Assembly (NCBI RefSeq): GCF_007744515.1
Contig: NZ_CP036268.1
Span: 2,643,712-2,707,711 of the forward strand
Direction: 5' to 3'
DNA from: Stratiformator vulcanicus
GTDB lineage: Bacteria > Planctomycetota > Planctomycetia > Planctomycetales > Planctomycetaceae
DNA: 64,000 nt
Shown here: one piece after another, positions 36,381 to 46,135 of the stretch
Layout of the letters: every line of letters starts with the position of its first letter
How positions within the stretch are numbered: the stretch's first letter is position 1
The notes under the pieces: generated by a model
Databases searched by the model: none
What the model was told of the DNA's origin: nothing
The model's input: the letters and a program-made list of their open reading frames with translations, nothing else
Made by a program: the position numbers and the translations under genes

Positions 36381-38174
36381 ATGTCCAAAAATTACTGCGT
36401 CGGGATCGATCTCGGCACGACGAATAACGTGTTAGCGTTTGCGGCTACCAGCGAAGACGACGCGTCCGTGGAACTACTCGGCATCCCGCAACTAGTCTCA
36501 CCGGGGACGGTCGAGACGCGATCGTCACTGCCGTCGTTCCATTACGCCCCCGCGGAGTCAGAACAGACCTCCGGAGCATTCGATCTCCCATGGGCGAGCG
36601 ACAATGACTTCGTCGTCGGCGAGTACGCCCGTCGTCGATCGGCGGAGGCTCCGGATCGTGTCGTGAGCGCGGCGAAGTCGTGGTTGTGTCACGGGAAGGT
36701 CGATCGACATGCCGACATCCTTCCGTGGCAGGCTCCGAAAGATGTCGCAAAGGTTTCGCCGGTTGAAGTCTCACGGCGATTTATCGCGCATCTCGTCGGG
36801 GCATGGGAAGCCAATTTCCCTGACGCGCCGCTCGCTGAGCAGCACGTCGCGCTCACGGTACCCGCTTCATTCGACGCTGCAGCTCGCGAATTGACACGCG
36901 AGGCCGCGTTGGCGGCGGGACTGCCGAATGATCTGATTCTGCTCGAAGAACCGCAGGCGGCGATCTATGCGTGGCTGCATCAGGCGGGCGATTCGTGGCG
37001 TAAACAAGCGAACGCCGGCGATCGCATCCTCGTCTGCGATGTCGGGGGAGGAACGACCGACCTGACGCTCGTCAGCGTGGAAGATGAAGCGGGCGACCTG
37101 ACGCTCAAACGGATTGCGGTCGGCGATCACCTGTTGGTCGGCGGCGACAACATGGACCTCGCTCTTGCGCATCGGGCATCGCAGTTGTTTGCCGACAAGG
37201 GCGTCAAGCTCGACCCGTGGCAGTCGGTCTCGCTGTGGCACGCCTGCCGCGGGGCGAAGGAGCAACTGCTGACGGCCGACGCCCCGGATTCGCATTCAGT
37301 CTCCGTTTTGGGCCGGGGAAGCAAACTGATCGGCGGAACGGTGACGGTCGACCTGCCGCGAACGGCAACAGAAGAAACGCTGCTGGACGGCTTCTTTCCA
37401 GACTGCGAGATCGACAATGCTCCTCAAAGACAGCGGACCTCGGGTTTTCAGGAGATCGGTCTGCCGTACGAGTCGGACCCGGCGATCACCAAGCACATCG
37501 CTGCGTTTCTCACGCGGCACGGTGAGGACGAACCGGTTTGTCCCTCTCGCGTTTTGGTGAACGGTGGCGTGTTCAAGTCGGCGAAGATTGCCGCGCGACT
37601 GCTCAGCGTGATCGACTCGTGGTTCGGCGAAGACGTCTCCTATCTGCAGAGCGATCCTGACCTCGATCACGCCGTCGCCAAGGGAGCGGCTTTCTACGCT
37701 CAGAGTAAGCAGCAAGGCGGGATTCGAATTCGCGGCGGCACCGCCCGGTCCTACTACGTGGGCATCGAGTCCTCAGGCTTGGCGATTCCGGGATTGCCGC
37801 GACCGTTGCGAGCCTTGTGCGTCGTTCCATTCGGCATGGAAGAAGGCTCGTCAGTCGAAGTGCCTTCAACCGAGGTCGGCGTGGTCGTGGGCGAGCCGGC
37901 GCAATTCCGATTTTTTAGCTCTCCGTCCCGAAAGCAGGATGCGCCGGGTGATCTATTGCCCGGCGTGGACGACGAGGAACTTGCCGAGACCGACCCGCTC
38001 GAGACGACGCTCGAACAGTCGGACGATTCGGAGGAAACGTTCGTGCCGGTTTCCTTCGAAGCAAACGTGACCGAACTCGGAATGCTGGAATTGTGGTGCC
38101 GACACGCTGAGAGTGACCGACGATGGAAGCTCGAGTTTAGCGTCAGGGACGATGTTGCGGAGGAATCGCAGTGA
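36381..38174 (+). CDS. Hsp70/DnaK-like chaperone, first of a tandem pair
   Basis: A 597-residue protein of the Hsp70 superfamily. The ATPase domain opens CVGIDLGTTNNVLAF (phosphate loop 1), continues with LEEPQAAIYAW and DVGGGTTDLTLVSV (phosphate loop 2), and has the adenosine-binding VLVNGGVFKSAKIAARL. The C-terminal half is short and unlike the DnaK substrate-binding domain and lid, so a different client or no general client is expected. It overlaps the following Hsp70 gene by 4 bases (GTGA). No DnaJ or GrpE gene is nearby. The start is ATG 36381. Confidence 0.88.
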   Translation: MSKNYCVGIDLGTTNNVLAFAATSEDDASVELLGIPQLVSPGTVETRSSLPSFHYAPAESEQTSGAFDLPWASDNDFVVGEYARRRSAEAPDRVVSAAKSWLCHGKVDRHADILPWQAPKDVAKVSPVEVSRRFIAHLVGAWEANFPDAPLAEQHVALTVPASFDAAARELTREAALAAGLPNDLILLEEPQAAIYAWLHQAGDSWRKQANAGDRILVCDVGGGTTDLTLVSVEDEAGDLTLKRIAVGDHLLVGGDNMDLALAHRASQLFADKGVKLDPWQSVSLWHACRGAKEQLLTADAPDSHSVSVLGRGSKLIGGTVTVDLPRTATEETLLDGFFPDCEIDNAPQRQRTSGFQEIGLPYESDPAITKHIAAFLTRHGEDEPVCPSRVLVNGGVFKSAKIAARLLSVIDSWFGEDVSYLQSDPDLDHAVAKGAAFYAQSKQQGGIRIRGGTARSYYVGIESSGLAIPGLPRPLRALCVVPFGMEEGSSVEVPSTEVGVVVGEPAQFRFFSSPSRKQDAPGDLLPGVDDEELAETDPLETTLEQSDDSEETFVPVSFEANVTELGMLELWCRHAESDRRWKLEFSVRDDVAEESQ

Positions 38175-40981
38175 GTTCGGTCACGGAGCCGCCGGAAGCA
38201 CGCTACCTCGTCGGCATCGATCTCGGAACGACGAACTGCGCCGTCGCTTTCATTGATTTGGAGGATACGACGCGGACGGTCACACCTTTCGCAGTGCCGC
38301 AGCTCACGTCGCCCGGTCAGGTCGAACAGCGCGATACGCTGCCGTCGTTCCACTACGAGCCCGCAACGAACGAGTTCGCGCCAGATCAACTAAAGCTTCC
38401 GTGGACGAGCGAGGAGGCGCCGCAATTCGTCGGCGCGTTCGCCCGCGATCACGGCGCCCGCGTGCCGGGGCGGCAGGTGCAGTCGGCAAAGTCCTGGCTA
38501 TGTCACGCCGGGATCGACCGAACCGCGGCCGTGCTGCCTTGGCATGCGGCTTCTGACGTCGAACGCATTTCTCCCGTTGCGGCTTCGGCACGCTATCTGG
38601 AGCACATCCGGCTCGCGTGGGATGACGCCTATGCGGAGCATCCACTGGCCGAGCAGGACATCGTGCTGACGATCCCGGCTTCGTTCGACGAAGTCGCAAG
38701 AGAGCTGACGGTGCGGGCCGCGCGGGAGGCGGGGCTGCCGAAGCTGGTGCTGATCGAAGAGCCGCAAGCCGCCTTCTACGCGTGGATCAATCGCCGCCGG
38801 GACGACTGGCCGACACAGGTCGATGCTGGGCAGACGATACTCGTCTGTGACATCGGCGGCGGCACAACCGACTTCAGCCTGATCCGCGTCCGCGCTAACG
38901 ACAACGGCACTGTCGGATTCGATCGCATCGCGGTCGGCGAACACCTCGTTCTGGGGGGCGACAACGTCGACTTGGCCGTCGCCAAGTTACTGGAAGAGTC
39001 GGCGAATGTGCCCGGAGGTTTGCAGCCGGCTCAATGGGAGACACTGGCAAGGCTCGCGCGGCGAATCAAGGAGGATCTTCTCGCCGAAGACGCCCCTGAA
39101 ACGGTCACGGTCTCGGTCTCCGGCGGTGGTTCGAAACTGATTGGCTCGGCACTGCAAATCGAGGCACGGCGGGACGTGATTCGAGAAGCTGTGATTGATG
39201 GTTTTCTGCCGAAGTCAGCCCTCAAAGAACGCCCCCTCCGCCGGGCGAGTGGCTTTCAAGAATTCGGCCTGCCCTATGCCGCCGACGCTGCGATCACAAA
39301 ACAACTCGCTGCCTTTCTCACTGATCATCGTGAGGTCGTCGCGAAGTTCGGAGCGAGGGACGACGCGGCCGATCCGGCGCGGCCCGATGTCGTGCTCTTC
39401 AACGGGGGCTTTTTCGAGTCGCCCCTGCTCAAAGAGCGTCTCTTGGAGACGCTGAGCGAATGGTTTGACCCGACCCATCAATGGCGGCCGAAGGTGCTCG
39501 CTCATGACCGGCTCGACCTCGCCGTCGCCCGCGGTGCGGCGTACTACGGTCTCGTCCGCCGCGGTGAAGGGGTTCGCATCGATGCGGGACTCGCGCGGAG
39601 CTATTACATCGCAATCAGTTCGGCCGACGGCTCGAAGCCACAAGCAGTTTGCCTCGCACCCGCGGGAACAAAGGAGGGCAGCGAGATCGAGCTCGCGCAA
39701 CAGTTTGAAGTACTCGTCTCGCAGCCGGTCGAATTCCCAATCTTCGTTTCCAGCACGCGTAGTACGGACGACGCCGGTGACGTGGTCGGCGTCGACCCGT
39801 TAGAGATGCGTCCCCTCGCGCCGATCCGCACGGTGCTTCGCTCGCGCGGGAAGTCGTCCGACGAGGCCGTGGCGGTACATGTTGTTACGCGACTCACCGA
39901 GATCGGGACGCTCGACCTGCAATGCCGGGAGGTCGACGGTAACCGACGCTGGAAAATCCAGTTCGATGTCCGGGCCGCAACGCGAACCGAAGTCGACGTG
40001 ACTGAATCAACCGGCGAAACAGCCGGCATTCTCGATGAGGAAGTCGAACGGCAGGCGGCGGAATTGATCGAGCAGACATTCGGGCCGGAGAAATCACTCA
40101 AGCCGCGTGATCTGCCGAGGCGGCTGAGTGAAGTCATCGGCGAAGACCGAGATAACTGGCCGGCGCCGTTGTTGCGATCGATGTGGGAAACACTATTCGA
40201 GCACCGCGAGGGCCGACGGTTCGGTCCCGCCCATGAGGCTCGCTGGTTGAATATGACCGGCTTCGCGATGCGTCCCGGCTACGGCGTCGCTCTCGATGAC
40301 TGGCGAGTGTCGGAGACTTGGAAGGGACTTAAGAATCAACTCGTGCACGCCGATCCCAGGTGCCTGTCGGAGTGGCGTGTCTTCTGGCGACGGCTCTCCG
40401 GCGGCTTGGAAGCGGGGCAGCAACGCGCGCTTGCCGATCCGTTACTCAGCGTATTGGCGGCGAAGCCATCGCGGCAGCAGCGGGGCGCGATCGCTCCCGC
40501 GGCTGATCCGGAGACATGGCGGATGCTCAGTAGCTTGGAGCGACTGCCGGTTCAAATGAAGCGTCGGATCGCAGACCTCGCTGTCGTTCGGCTCAACACC
40601 GGCGACGCTGCAGGGATTGAAGACGCCCTCATCTGGTCGCTCGGTCGACTCGCCGCACGCGTCCCGCTGTACGGTCCGCAGAATGAGGTCGTGGGCCGCT
40701 CCGATTGCGAGCGGTTGATCGAACAGCTACTCGTCCACAAGAGTGACAGCCGAATGCTCGAATCGGCTCTCGTGCAAATGTCCCGCCGCAGCGGCGATCG
40801 TTTCCGCGACGTGGGCGAAAAGGTTCGCGACCGCGTGCTCGGGCACCTCACTCGGATGGGGGCATCGGACCGAGCGCTTCAGCTTGTGGAAGAAGGCGGT
40901 TCTTTCGGAGAGGCCGAACGGGCGGCGGCGTTCGGAGATGCGTTACCATCAGGGCTGCGGCTCATCGGGGCGGGCGAGTGA
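38171..40981 (+). CDS. Hsp70-like protein with long C-terminal (DUF3731-type) extension
   Basis: A 936-residue Hsp70 homologue, the second of the pair. The ATPase domain has YLVGIDLGTTNCAVAF, LIEEPQAAFYAW, CDIGGGTTDFSLIRV, GGDNVDLAVAKLL and VLFNGGFFESPLLKERL. From about residue 600 a helical extension (VERQAAELIEQTFGPEKSL, WETLFEHREGRRFGPAHEARWLNMTGF) matches my memory of the DUF3731 domain. The start is GTG at 38171, inside the previous stop. The pair shares roughly similar N-terminal sequence, so it probably arose by duplication. Confidence 0.85.
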   Translation: MSSVTEPPEARYLVGIDLGTTNCAVAFIDLEDTTRTVTPFAVPQLTSPGQVEQRDTLPSFHYEPATNEFAPDQLKLPWTSEEAPQFVGAFARDHGARVPGRQVQSAKSWLCHAGIDRTAAVLPWHAASDVERISPVAASARYLEHIRLAWDDAYAEHPLAEQDIVLTIPASFDEVARELTVRAAREAGLPKLVLIEEPQAAFYAWINRRRDDWPTQVDAGQTILVCDIGGGTTDFSLIRVRANDNGTVGFDRIAVGEHLVLGGDNVDLAVAKLLEESANVPGGLQPAQWETLARLARRIKEDLLAEDAPETVTVSVSGGGSKLIGSALQIEARRDVIREAVIDGFLPKSALKERPLRRASGFQEFGLPYAADAAITKQLAAFLTDHREVVAKFGARDDAADPARPDVVLFNGGFFESPLLKERLLETLSEWFDPTHQWRPKVLAHDRLDLAVARGAAYYGLVRRGEGVRIDAGLARSYYIAISSADGSKPQAVCLAPAGTKEGSEIELAQQFEVLVSQPVEFPIFVSSTRSTDDAGDVVGVDPLEMRPLAPIRTVLRSRGKSSDEAVAVHVVTRLTEIGTLDLQCREVDGNRRWKIQFDVRAATRTEVDVTESTGETAGILDEEVERQAAELIEQTFGPEKSLKPRDLPRRLSEVIGEDRDNWPAPLLRSMWETLFEHREGRRFGPAHEARWLNMTGFAMRPGYGVALDDWRVSETWKGLKNQLVHADPRCLSEWRVFWRRLSGGLEAGQQRALADPLLSVLAAKPSRQQRGAIAPAADPETWRMLSSLERLPVQMKRRIADLAVVRLNTGDAAGIEDALIWSLGRLAARVPLYGPQNEVVGRSDCERLIEQLLVHKSDSRMLESALVQMSRRSGDRFRDVGEKVRDRVLGHLTRMGASDRALQLVEEGGSFGEAERAAAFGDALPSGLRLIGAGE

Positions 40982-41069
40982 ACCATTCGCTCGTTGATTC
41001 CGTTCGGGCGTGAGCCTATGAATTCGCCGTGTCGCGGTACGTCCAACCAACCCGTTGAGGCGGGAGAGC

Positions 41070-41555
41070 ATGTTCCTTTATCTATTCCTATTGTTCACGC
41101 TGGTTCCAATTCTGGAACTTGCCCTCCTTATTCAGGTGGGAACATATATCGGTCCGCTTCCTACGGTCTTGATCGTTCTCATCACCGGAATCGCCGGTGC
41201 GGCGCTGGCCAAGCGGGAAGGATTGAAGACGTGGGCCCGCTTCCAACAGGAAATGGGATCCGGCAAGCCCCCGGCGGGACCGCTCGCTGACGGGGCGATG
41301 ATCCTTGTGGCGGCTGCGCTGCTCGTGACGCCGGGCGTCATGACCGATGTCGTCGGGTTTTCATTGCTCATCCCTCCGGTGCGGACGCTCCTGCGGAAGC
41401 TCTTTATCCATCGCCTGATGAAGTCGATGCAGGTGCATGTCACGAGCGTCAACAATGGGCAGGTTCACGAATGGTCGAACCGGCAAGCACCGAGAGACCC
41501 CGATATCATCGACGCGGAATTCGAGCGAATTCCGGACGAGCGAATTGAACGCTGA
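41070..41555 (+). CDS. fxsA: FxsA-family membrane protein
   Basis: A 161-residue membrane protein of the FxsA family, named from E. coli, where it suppresses exclusion of phage T7 by plasmid F. Helices occur at about 1-20 (FLYLFLLFTLVPILELALL), 25-45 (LPTVLIVLITGIAGAALAKREG) and 75-105 (DGAMILVAAALLVTPGVMTD). The LAKREGLKTW and LLVTPGVMTDVVGF blocks are typical of the family. GGGAG lies upstream of the ATG at 41070. A strong terminator follows, and the next gene runs convergently. Confidence 0.88.
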   Translation: MFLYLFLLFTLVPILELALLIQVGTYIGPLPTVLIVLITGIAGAALAKREGLKTWARFQQEMGSGKPPAGPLADGAMILVAAALLVTPGVMTDVVGFSLLIPPVRTLLRKLFIHRLMKSMQVHVTSVNNGQVHEWSNRQAPRDPDIIDAEFERIPDERIER

Positions 41556-41562
41556 GCGCGAT

Positions 41563-41594
41563 AAAAAAGCCCACGGGTTGCAACCCGTGGGCTT
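41563..41594. terminator. Bidirectional terminator between fxsA and the exported protein gene
   Basis: A perfect hairpin, AAAAAAGCCCACGGG-TTGCAA-CCCGTGGGCTTC, with an A-run on the left. It belongs to the same family as the one at 7349 and serves two convergent genes. Confidence 0.88.
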
Positions 41595-41620
41595 CAAAGC
41601 GATTCGTGATCGCTTAGCGT

Positions 41621-42568
41621 CTAATAAGCCCGGAAGACCATCGGGTCGTCGATGACGAACGGGGTCGACCAAGTACGGCCGTCATTGCGGCTCGTAATGT
41701 TGAAGAACAGCGTCGACATCGATTCGGCTTCGTAACCGTACGGCGTTGTCGAGGCGATCTTGTCCTGCGGGCGGAGGTTTTCAACACCTTCGCGGGCGTA
41801 GTAGTGGACGCGGCCGTCCGGCGACACACTCATTCCGACCGTCCACCAGCCGCTCTTGTGGATCTGCGGTCCGGGGAAGTCGCCGCCATTGTCAGCCCCG
41901 CGGATGACGAAGTTGACCTTCGGTTCCGAGTGGCCACGATCGGTTCCAAAGTACTGGATGAACATTCCCGGCCAGTAAGACTCGCGAGTCTTAACGGTCC
42001 GCTTGAAGATCCACTTGCCCTTCTTTTCTTCAACCGTCGTGCTCAGTGCGAGACGGATGCCGAAGTGGCTGCTCGTCCGCTTTTCGAACTCTTCGAACGG
42101 CGGAATCCAGAGGCGAACAACGACGTTCGGCCCGGCCGAGGCGGGGATCGAGCCGGCCTTATTCGCCACTCGGTAGATCAGGTCGTCCTGCTGAGGTTCG
42201 CCGCCGATCCGCTCAGGAATCCCCGAATTGAGCGTGCGAATCATGAGCGCGCCCTTCGAGCCGGCGATGCCGTTCGGCGGGGTCTCGACCCGGGCGACAT
42301 AATCCGGAGTGCCGCGCTTGCCGCTTTCGGCCCACATGCCGTTTGTCGAGTAGGCGAGCGGGCCGCGCATGCGGTTGTCCTGCTCGTGGCTGCTTTTGGG
42401 AAGATTGTATTTGTATTCCCACTCTTCGTCTTCGAAGTCATCAAAGATTCGGTCAAGCCGTCGCCCGGAGCCGGGGACAATTTGAGCATATGCCGGGAGC
42501 GTACACCCGACCATGACGGCCGTCATAACGGCGGCCCGAACTAATTGACTGATGGAAGGACGGAACAT
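41621..42568 (-). CDS. Exported hypothetical protein
   Basis: A 315-residue protein with a signal peptide (about 1-28, MTAVMVGCTLPAYA before QIVPGSG). I do not recognise a specific family. The mature part (RVETPPNGIAGSKGALMIRTLN, NVVVRLWIPPFEEFE, GWWTVGMSVSPDGRVHYYAREGVEN) looks like a beta-sandwich, as in laminin-G or carbohydrate-binding domains. No catalytic motif is seen. It is a single gene on the minus strand, convergent with fxsA. Confidence 0.6.
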   Translation of the reverse strand: MFRPSISQLVRAAVMTAVMVGCTLPAYAQIVPGSGRRLDRIFDDFEDEEWEYKYNLPKSSHEQDNRMRGPLAYSTNGMWAESGKRGTPDYVARVETPPNGIAGSKGALMIRTLNSGIPERIGGEPQQDDLIYRVANKAGSIPASAGPNVVVRLWIPPFEEFEKRTSSHFGIRLALSTTVEEKKGKWIFKRTVKTRESYWPGMFIQYFGTDRGHSEPKVNFVIRGADNGGDFPGPQIHKSGWWTVGMSVSPDGRVHYYAREGVENLRPQDKIASTTPYGYEAESMSTLFFNITSRNDGRTWSTPFVIDDPMVFRAY

Positions 42569-42726
42569 GTCCTTGTTCCCCGCTGAATCGATCTCGATGG
42601 AAGGCGCGACCGGACCGCCGAACGCGCACTGACGTCATCTTCCACATCGTCCGAACGGGAACCGCATCACATGGAAAACCGGTGTTGCCGGTAGAGACGC
42701 CGCAACCGGCAATCTTTTGCCATCTA

Positions 42727-43536
42727 TCACATGTCAAACAGTTTGCCCTGTTTGACAACCGTCTCGGGCGGGCGGTGCTGCGGCAACTCGACTCCGGCGA
42801 TATCGGCGAAACGACGCAACGTCGCGGGGGCATGGCCGGCCAAGTCATTATTGATGAAAACCCAGGCCGTCTCGCTTTGGCCTAACGTGGCGGTCGCGAG
42901 TCGAGCATGCCACTGCCGCAACAATGGCGTCGGGTCGAACAGTTCATGATCGTCTGACTGAAAGCGGCCATGCCGACCAAGCAGCCGGGCGTAAACGAAG
43001 TCGGCAGTCGGGGTCGCATCTTTCGATTCGGGATGGCGCTCCAGCTCCGCTGCAACACGGGCAACGCGGTGCGAGCTTAGTAGTTGATCGACTTCGCTGC
43101 AGAACCATGTTGCGTTTCGGAACTCAATGGCAAATCGAATGTCGGTCGGCAGGGAGCCCAAAAGGACTTCGAGGGCAGCGAACTGATTAATTCCGCAATC
43201 CGGAGGCAGTTGGAACAGCACGATTCCCAGCTTGTGCTCAAAGCTTCGCAGCGGCTCAAGAAACAGTTCGGTCGACCGCCGCGCTTCCGAAAGAGGAGCG
43301 TCATGCGTGATGCCCCGCCATGCCTTCACACAGAATCGGAAGCTGTCCGGCACCTGCTCCGACCAACGCCGAACACGGACTTCATCAGGCGCACGATGAA
43401 ATGTGTTGTTCATCTCTATCGTGTCGAACTGCGTCGCGTAGTGCCCGAGCCACTTCGACTTCGGCAGCGCCGGCGGAAAGAACGGCCCCCGCCAACCTTC
43501 GTTGTAATAGCCGGTCGTCCCGAGTCGCCAATGCAT
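42727..43536 (-). CDS. DUF72 (YecE-like) family protein
   Basis: A 269-residue TIM-barrel-like protein of the DUF72 family. It opens WRLGTTGYYNEGWRGPFFPP, then has YATQFDTIEMNNTFHRAP, RFCVKAWRGITHD, LFQLPPDCGIN, FAIEFRNATWF and YARLLGRHGRF, all typical of the family. Its biochemical role is unknown. ATG at 43536 gives the expected length. It stands alone between the exported protein and the MscS channel, all on the minus strand. Confidence 0.88.
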   Translation of the reverse strand: MHWRLGTTGYYNEGWRGPFFPPALPKSKWLGHYATQFDTIEMNNTFHRAPDEVRVRRWSEQVPDSFRFCVKAWRGITHDAPLSEARRSTELFLEPLRSFEHKLGIVLFQLPPDCGINQFAALEVLLGSLPTDIRFAIEFRNATWFCSEVDQLLSSHRVARVAAELERHPESKDATPTADFVYARLLGRHGRFQSDDHELFDPTPLLRQWHARLATATLGQSETAWVFINNDLAGHAPATLRRFADIAGVELPQHRPPETVVKQGKLFDM

Positions 43537-43649
43537 TCGACGCTGACGCCGATATCGTTGGAGTGAAGATCAAGCTGCGGAAACCTGACTCAAGTCATCG
43601 TTTCAACGACAGTCAATTACTCATTGTTGAGAGCTGAGAGCCAATAACG

Positions 43650-45026
43650 TCATTCCTGCTTCAGGCTTTCGCCGAGCATTTTGACCGATAGTTCCCGTTT
43701 CGTATCGCCGGCGAGCATCAACGTTTCTGTCGGGAACGCGAATTCGATTCCCGCTTCTTCAAACCGATCGAGCAGGGCAAGGTTAAACCGATGGCCGTGC
43801 TCCAAGTAGGCGACGTAGTCGGGCGGACCATACCAGTAGACGACGAGGATCCCGAGGTTGTCGGCGTTAAACTCGGTGAAGTAGACGATGGGGTCCCGCG
43901 TATCGCCGTCGACGGTCGGATGAACGGGCCCTTTCAAATCGTCCGAGTCGAGCAGTTCGCGGATGATCTTCACCCCTTCCTGCAATTTCTCCGTAGGCGT
44001 GTCGTACGTCACGCCAATGTTCATCAGCCTCCGAATCGTCGGGCGACGTCCGATATTCTCAACCGACTCGTTGACAATCGCTGAATTCGGAATCGTGACA
44101 AGATGGCCGGTCAGCGTCCGCAACTTTGTCGAACGGAACCCGACCTTTTCGATGATGCCGTCATGGCCTTGAAACACGATCCGCTCGCCGATTTGAAACG
44201 GATCGTCAAACAGAATCGTCAGCGATCCGAATAGATTTTTCAAAGAGTCTTGCGCCGCGAGCGATACCGCGATGCCCGCGATGCCCAAACCCGCGAGGGC
44301 GGCTCCGACATCCGCGCCGAAGACGTTATCAGCGATGGTCAGCACCGCAAGAATGAATATAAACACTCGCAGCGATCGACGGATCAACGGAAGGGCTTGG
44401 TCGTCGAGTTTTCCCTCTGTCGATTTCACGCGACGTGTCAGCACGACCTCGAGAACCGCGACCATATTGAGCAGCCCCCAAAACAGGGCCAGCAAAATCG
44501 CCAATGCGATGAGAACGCCGGTGACGTATTGCAGCGATTCGCTCAACGGCAATGCGGAGAGGCCGATGGCGGTGCCGATCGAAATTGCGAGCAGGCAGAC
44601 CGGGCCGGATAGTTTGTCGAAGAACGTTGCGAGAGCTTCCTTGGCTTCCCATTGCCGAAAGCGAGAAGCAATCCCATTGAACAGAATCGAAAGCACCATC
44701 CCCGCGGCAATTCCGCCGCCCACGCCCGAAAAAAACGTGATCCAACCCCATGCCGGAGTCTCGAACCAGAGCCGCTCCAATTCGAGATCGGCGACGAAAC
44801 TGGCGGCGCCACTGATGAGTTCGACCCCGTCGATCGGCTTTTTAACCCCTTCGGCTTCATCGCCGGAGTTCTCTAAATCGCCCGTGGAATCACCTGACGA
44901 CGCGGGCCCGCTCTCCTCATCAGAAGATTGGCTGCCGGACGAGGGGGTAATCTGAGCCGAAGAAAACGTCGGCGCCGTGGTCAGAAAGGCGAACAGAAAT
45001 AAGCCAAAGCAGGCATACCGGCCCAT
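43650..45026 (-). CDS. Mechanosensitive ion channel, MscS family, with signal peptide
   Basis: A 458-residue MscS-type channel that releases osmotic pressure. A signal peptide (1-24) is followed by an acidic low-complexity linker (SSDEESGPASSGDSTGDLENSGDEAEG). Three or more helices lie at about 105-245. The pore helix and beta domain follow: GADVGAALAGLGIAGIAVSLAAQDSLKNLFGSLTILFDDPFQIGERIVF, then TLTGHLVTIPNSAIVNESVENIGR. The C-terminal alpha/beta domain ends near residue 455. The start is ATG 45026; the frame is open to 45140 but that part lacks a signal logic. Confidence 0.9.
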   Translation of the reverse strand: MGRYACFGLFLFAFLTTAPTFSSAQITPSSGSQSSDEESGPASSGDSTGDLENSGDEAEGVKKPIDGVELISGAASFVADLELERLWFETPAWGWITFFSGVGGGIAAGMVLSILFNGIASRFRQWEAKEALATFFDKLSGPVCLLAISIGTAIGLSALPLSESLQYVTGVLIALAILLALFWGLLNMVAVLEVVLTRRVKSTEGKLDDQALPLIRRSLRVFIFILAVLTIADNVFGADVGAALAGLGIAGIAVSLAAQDSLKNLFGSLTILFDDPFQIGERIVFQGHDGIIEKVGFRSTKLRTLTGHLVTIPNSAIVNESVENIGRRPTIRRLMNIGVTYDTPTEKLQEGVKIIRELLDSDDLKGPVHPTVDGDTRDPIVYFTEFNADNLGILVVYWYGPPDYVAYLEHGHRFNLALLDRFEEAGIEFAFPTETLMLAGDTKRELSVKMLGESLKQE

Positions 45027-45286
45027 GGACTGACATTCCCTCAAATTGCAACGAAAGAATTGGCAAAAGAGTCGGCGCGTGAGACGCTGTAATAGCGGCC
45101 TGTTTCGGATTACGCAACGAATCGGGACCTTGTCGCCCAAGGAAATCGCAGACTCCGTTGATCACGCATCGAATATGAGGCAGTCGATTCGCGGCCAGAG
45201 TCATTGCGAAGGACGTTTTGACTATCGGATCGCCCCGGCTGTTCGAGCAACCATCTAAAAAGACCACTCACCCGCCATTAACCGCA

Positions 45287-46135
45287 ATGAGACTTCCAAC
45301 AATCGATTGCATTTATGGCGTCGACTTCAGTGGCGCACGCCTGCCGGGTAAAGCGATTTGGATCGCCGAAGTTATTCCAGAAGAAGACGGATTCCGGTTG
45401 GTCTCATTAACGAATGCCGAGCGACGATTCCGAAAGTCGACGAGAGATGAGGTGCATGCGGACTTAGTCTCCGCGATTCAAGTGTCATCGCAAAGTTTGT
45501 GGGCCATCGATTTCCCATTCGGCTTGCCGATCGAATTGCATCGGGATGGCAGCGATTGGAAAAGTGTGCTCGACGAGACCCTGCGATTCGATGGCGATGC
45601 CCGGGCCTTCGGGCTCGACTGTGTTGCTCGTTCCAGAGCTTATAACGGCTCGCTTCATATCCGTCGCGATACGGATCGCGAAACAGCCACTCCGTTTGAC
45701 TGCTACCACTACCGAATTATTTATCAGACTTATTTCGGAATTCGCAACGTTCTTCGACCGCTCGCCGGGCTACTTCAGACTGCAATCTTACCCTTCCAAT
45801 ATCATAAGTTGCAAAACGCAGAGCGGGTGGTTGTGGAGGCCTGTCCGTCATCATTTCTTAAACGAAGTGGTTTGCCACACCAGAACTATAAGCAACCGAA
45901 TCAGAAGCAGCCTGACGAAGCAAGGCGACGAACACGGAGGGTTATCTTGAAATCGCTCAAGCAACGCCTTTCGATCGCGGAGAAGGATCGTCGGCGAATG
46001 ATGGCTGATCCGGGAGGGGACGCCATTGACGCGGTTCTTGCCGCCGTTGCTGCTGCGGATCGGATGGCGTCGGTTGACCACACAGCAATTAAGAAGCACC
46101 CACGATATCGTCACGAAGGCTACGTCTATTCGTGA
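45287..46135 (+). CDS. DUF429-family predicted nuclease
   Basis: A 282-residue protein that resembles DUF429 predicted RNase H-like nucleases: YGVDFSGARLPGKAIWIAEV at the N-terminus, AIDFPFGLP, VVVEACPSSFLKRSG, and DPGGDAIDAVLAAVAAA near the C-terminus supply the acidic residues. No experimental role is known. I chose the ATG at 45287 (MRLPTIDCIYG); a frame open from 45218 adds 23 unlikely residues. Its 3' end overlaps that of the convergent NatB gene by 10 bases. Confidence 0.75.
   Translation: MRLPTIDCIYGVDFSGARLPGKAIWIAEVIPEEDGFRLVSLTNAERRFRKSTRDEVHADLVSAIQVSSQSLWAIDFPFGLPIELHRDGSDWKSVLDETLRFDGDARAFGLDCVARSRAYNGSLHIRRDTDRETATPFDCYHYRIIYQTYFGIRNVLRPLAGLLQTAILPFQYHKLQNAERVVVEACPSSFLKRSGLPHQNYKQPNQKQPDEARRRTRRVILKSLKQRLSIAEKDRRRMMADPGGDAIDAVLAAVAAADRMASVDHTAIKKHPRYRHEGYVYS

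Noticed and set aside
36867-37295. Antisense frames inside the Hsp70 pair
   Set aside because: Long antisense frames are expected under GC-rich genes; none has a domain or ribosome-binding site.
45218-45286. Extension of the DUF429 protein
   Set aside because: No conserved sequence or ribosome-binding site; the ATG at 45287 matches the family start.
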